A DNA stretch of 64,000 nucleotides from Promineifilum sp019695075. GTDB lineage: Bacteria; Chloroflexota; Anaerolineae; Promineifilales; Promineifilaceae. The position numbers were made by a program, and so were the translations under genes. A model generated the notes under the pieces. The model saw nothing but the letters and a program-made list of their open reading frames with translations, was not told the DNA's origin and searched no databases. Positions 62,446 through 64,000 of this stretch are shown in pieces (the first letter of the stretch is position 1; the number at the start of each line of letters is the position of its first letter). The stretch covers positions 1-64,000 of the forward strand of contig JAHCIO010000005.1 in NCBI GenBank assembly GCA_026129185.1, given 5' to 3'.

Positions 62446-63533
62446 GGCAGCGCGTCGAAGCGTCGCACACCCTCGATGCCCAGCACAAAGTCGGCGCCAA
62501 ATGCGCCCGCCGGCGTCAGCGTGCCGGCCGGCGCTTCGCCACGCTTGCCGGCGGCCAGAATCCGCTCGACGATCTGCACCCCCGCCAGGGCCGTGAAGCG
62601 ATAGACCTCGCCCGTTTCCAGCCAGGCCTCGGCCGCGCCGTCCGGTCCCTCGGCGCGCGCCCAGAGGTAGGCCCGGCCGTCGCGCTGCGTGGCCTCGTCC
62701 GGGCCGGTGAACATCATTGTCGCCGCGCGGTCGGCCAGGCGTTGGGCCGCGTTCGTGCCCAACAGCCGCAGCGCCGGCCGGGCCAATAGCCCCATCGCCG
62801 GCAGCCGCGGCAGGGCGACGTAGCTGGTGATGTTGTCGATGCCGGTCGTGTGCGCCGCCGTCACCAGGTCGCCCCAGGGGAAGGGCGTCACCTCGCGCGT
62901 GTGGCCGTCGCTGAAGCGCACCTTGCGCCGCCCTTTGCCCAGCGGCAGGGGCGTCAGGCGGCCGTCGCGCCGCGTCAGGCTGCCGCCGGCGAAGTGGTTG
63001 GCGTTGACCAACCCCGACTTGGCCGTGCCGGAGGAAATGTCGCCCAGAGGCATGGCCACGGCCGTCTGCAAGCGGGTCGCGCCGGGCGCGCGCTCGGCTG
63101 CGTAGCGGGCCAGGCAATCGCTGGGCACAATGTCGAAACCCGCGCCGGACATGAGGACGATGCCGCGGGCGCGGGCGTCGGCGTCGTGGGCGAAGGTGCT
63201 CTCGAAGACGGGGATTTCGCCGGTGATGTCGATATAGTGGGTCTGGCCGGCCAGGCAGGCGCGCACCATCGGCTCGCTGGTGCGCACGAAGGGGCCGGCG
63301 GCGTGGAACACCAGGCTGAAGCGTTCGACCGTCTTGTGCAGCCGTTCGGCGTAGTGCAGGTCAAGGGCCAGCCAGTCCAGGTCGTACTGGGTGGCCAGGG
63401 CGGCCAGCTTGGCGGCGTTGCGCCCGGCCAGCACCGGCCGGTGGCCGCGCCGCACGGCCTCGGCCACAATCAGCCGGCCGGTGAAGCCATACGCGCCATA
63501 GAGCATCCAGGTGGGTTTGTTCCGCGTGGGCAC
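62442..63533 (-). CDS. Saccharopine-dehydrogenase-like NAD(P)-binding protein
   Basis: A 363-residue protein with the N-terminal Rossmann stretch 'WMLYGAYGFTGRLIVAEAVRRG' and 'PVLAGRNAAKLAALA', then 'VFHAAGPFVRTSEPMVRACL', 'THYIDITGEIPVFE' and 'LMSGAGFDIVPSDCLARYAA', the pattern of saccharopine-reductase-like (trans-acting enoyl-reductase-like) proteins of unknown substrate. The start is placed at GTG 63533 because homologues begin close to WMLYG; a TATTCT box ends 6 nt upstream. A GTG at 63566 is possible but lies in a repeat. Confidence 0.85.
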   Translation of the reverse strand: MPTRNKPTWMLYGAYGFTGRLIVAEAVRRGHRPVLAGRNAAKLAALATQYDLDWLALDLHYAERLHKTVERFSLVFHAAGPFVRTSEPMVRACLAGQTHYIDITGEIPVFESTFAHDADARARGIVLMSGAGFDIVPSDCLARYAAERAPGATRLQTAVAMPLGDISSGTAKSGLVNANHFAGGSLTRRDGRLTPLPLGKGRRKVRFSDGHTREVTPFPWGDLVTAAHTTGIDNITSYVALPRLPAMGLLARPALRLLGTNAAQRLADRAATMMFTGPDEATQRDGRAYLWARAEGPDGAAEAWLETGEVYRFTALAGVQIVERILAAGKRGEAPAGTLTPAGAFGADFVLGIEGVRRFDALP

Positions 63534-63559
63534 AGACAGAGAATACCACAAGTTGGCCG

Positions 63560-63587
63560 GTAGCACAGCCTGACAGGCCGTGCTACG
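63560..63587. repeat. GTAGCACAGCCTG-ACAGGCCGTGCTAC hairpin
   Basis: A near-perfect palindrome with GTAG and CTAC ends between two divergent genes, similar in design to the repeats at 21733 and 49954 but with a different core. Confidence 0.85.
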
Positions 63588-63590
63588 GGC

Positions 63591-63619
63591 TGGACAGGCG
63601 GCGCGGCCCGGCCTATGAT
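63591..63619 (+). promoter_or_regulatory. Promoter giving leaderless hydrolase mRNA
   Basis: TGGACA, 17-nt spacer, TATGAT (63614-63619); ATG at 63626 follows after 6 nt. Confidence 0.65.
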
Positions 63620-63625
63620 CAGGTC

Positions 63626-64000
63626 ATGACTGTCCTGCATCGCCGCCTCGGTTCGCGTCGCCTTGTTCTCGCCCTTGTCGCCCTCGTTCTCATCGCCCTG
63701 GCCTGGTGGGGTATCCTGGCCGAGGGGCGCGGCCTGACCAGCCGCGCCCTGACCGGCGCGGGCGGCGTGCCGCTGACCTTCATCGCCCCGGAGGGCGCGC
63801 CCGGCGCGCCCGGCGTCGTCATTGCCCACGGCTTCGCCGGCTCCAGCCGCCTGATGCTCGGCTTCGGCCGCGCCCTGGCCCACGGCGGCTATGGCGTCAT
63901 GCTGCTCGACTTCGATGGCCACGGCGCGGCCCGCGGCCCGCTGGATAGCAGCGCCCTGCAACGCAACCTGCTGGCCGCGGCCGAGGCGCTGGCCGCCCAG
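63626..64000 (+). CDS. Alpha/beta hydrolase, N-terminal part (runs off the window)
   Basis: The first 125 codons of a gene continuing past the right edge. It has an N-terminal membrane anchor or signal ('LVLALVALVLIALAWWGIL', about 14-32), then the beginning of an alpha/beta hydrolase fold: 'PGVVIAHGFAGSSRLMLGFG' with the HGF oxyanion motif (about 72) and 'VMLLDFDGHGAARG' (about 93). The nucleophile elbow lies outside the window. Substrate unknown; a membrane-tethered extracytoplasmic esterase or lipase-like enzyme is plausible. Confidence 0.8.
   Translation, partial: MTVLHRRLGSRRLVLALVALVLIALAWWGILAEGRGLTSRALTGAGGVPLTFIAPEGAPGAPGVVIAHGFAGSSRLMLGFGRALAHGGYGVMLLDFDGHGAARGPLDSSALQRNLLAAAEALAAQ

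Overview
This 64 kb window is a GC-rich bacterial chromosome segment, densely coded on both strands. It most resembles a filamentous Chloroflexota (Anaerolineae/Ardenticatenia-like). The clues are a BTAD-type regulator, several lipoproteins and exported proteins with long Thr/Pro spacers, a CarH-like B12 photoreceptor, and very high GC. I see no plasmid, integrase or insertion sequence. The taxonomic call is inference; no rRNA is present.

Layout. (1) 1-6007: left-running cluster of a contractile tail-like particle (contractile injection system or domesticated tail): BTAD regulator behind a near-consensus promoter, an adaptor-like protein, tail sheath, tail tube, a tail-assembly-chaperone-like protein and an overlapping partial gene. 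(2) 6124-16956: TrmH-type rRNA methylase, Hsp33, tRNA-Pro(CGG), a flippase/FAD-oxidoreductase/UDP-glucose dehydrogenase cluster, greA-lysS, an exported sugar-binding-like protein, msrA. (3) 17282-29442: XdhC-like protein, a small atypical membrane protein, galE, zinc-ribbon protein, two FemAB-like transferases flanking a Ca2+/H+ antiporter, an isocitrate/isopropylmalate-type dehydrogenase, metallophosphoesterase, D-cysteine desulfhydrase-like enzyme, HtrA-like protease, thioesterase. (4) 29451-39372: beta-lactamase-fold hydrolase plus penicillin acylase, a prepilin-peptidase-like protease, a GNAT/N-succinylamino-acid-racemase pair, proC, fused pabBC, DinB-like protein. (5) 39385-49881: glycan genes (GT2, membrane glycosyltransferase, secreted glycosidase-like protein, Wzt-like ABC ATPase), then mutS2 and uvrB. 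(6) 49997-64000: glutaminyl cyclase lipoprotein, small stress proteins, a light/B12-regulated operon (CarH-like regulator, SDR, photolyase, dienelactone hydrolase), an exported Thr/Pro-rich protein, a methyltransferase/PD-(D/E)XK pair, an M23 lipoprotein, a saccharopine-dehydrogenase-like protein and a partial alpha/beta hydrolase.

Three themes cut across the genes. First, many single genes have a sigma70-like -10 box only 6-12 nt upstream of the start codon and no Shine-Dalgarno, which suggests leaderless transcripts. Second, several unrelated families of near-palindromic intergenic repeats sit at gene ends, and in at least four places the repeat itself supplies the stop codon of one or both flanking genes. 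Third, strong hairpins lie in unexpected places: bracketing the sheath-tube pair, in the hsp33 leader, between greA and lysS, and directly in front of a glycosyltransferase start codon.

The most promising systems are the CarH-like/photolyase light regulon with palindromes over both divergent -35 boxes, and the BTAD-headed contractile particle with its hairpin-bracketed sheath and tube genes.
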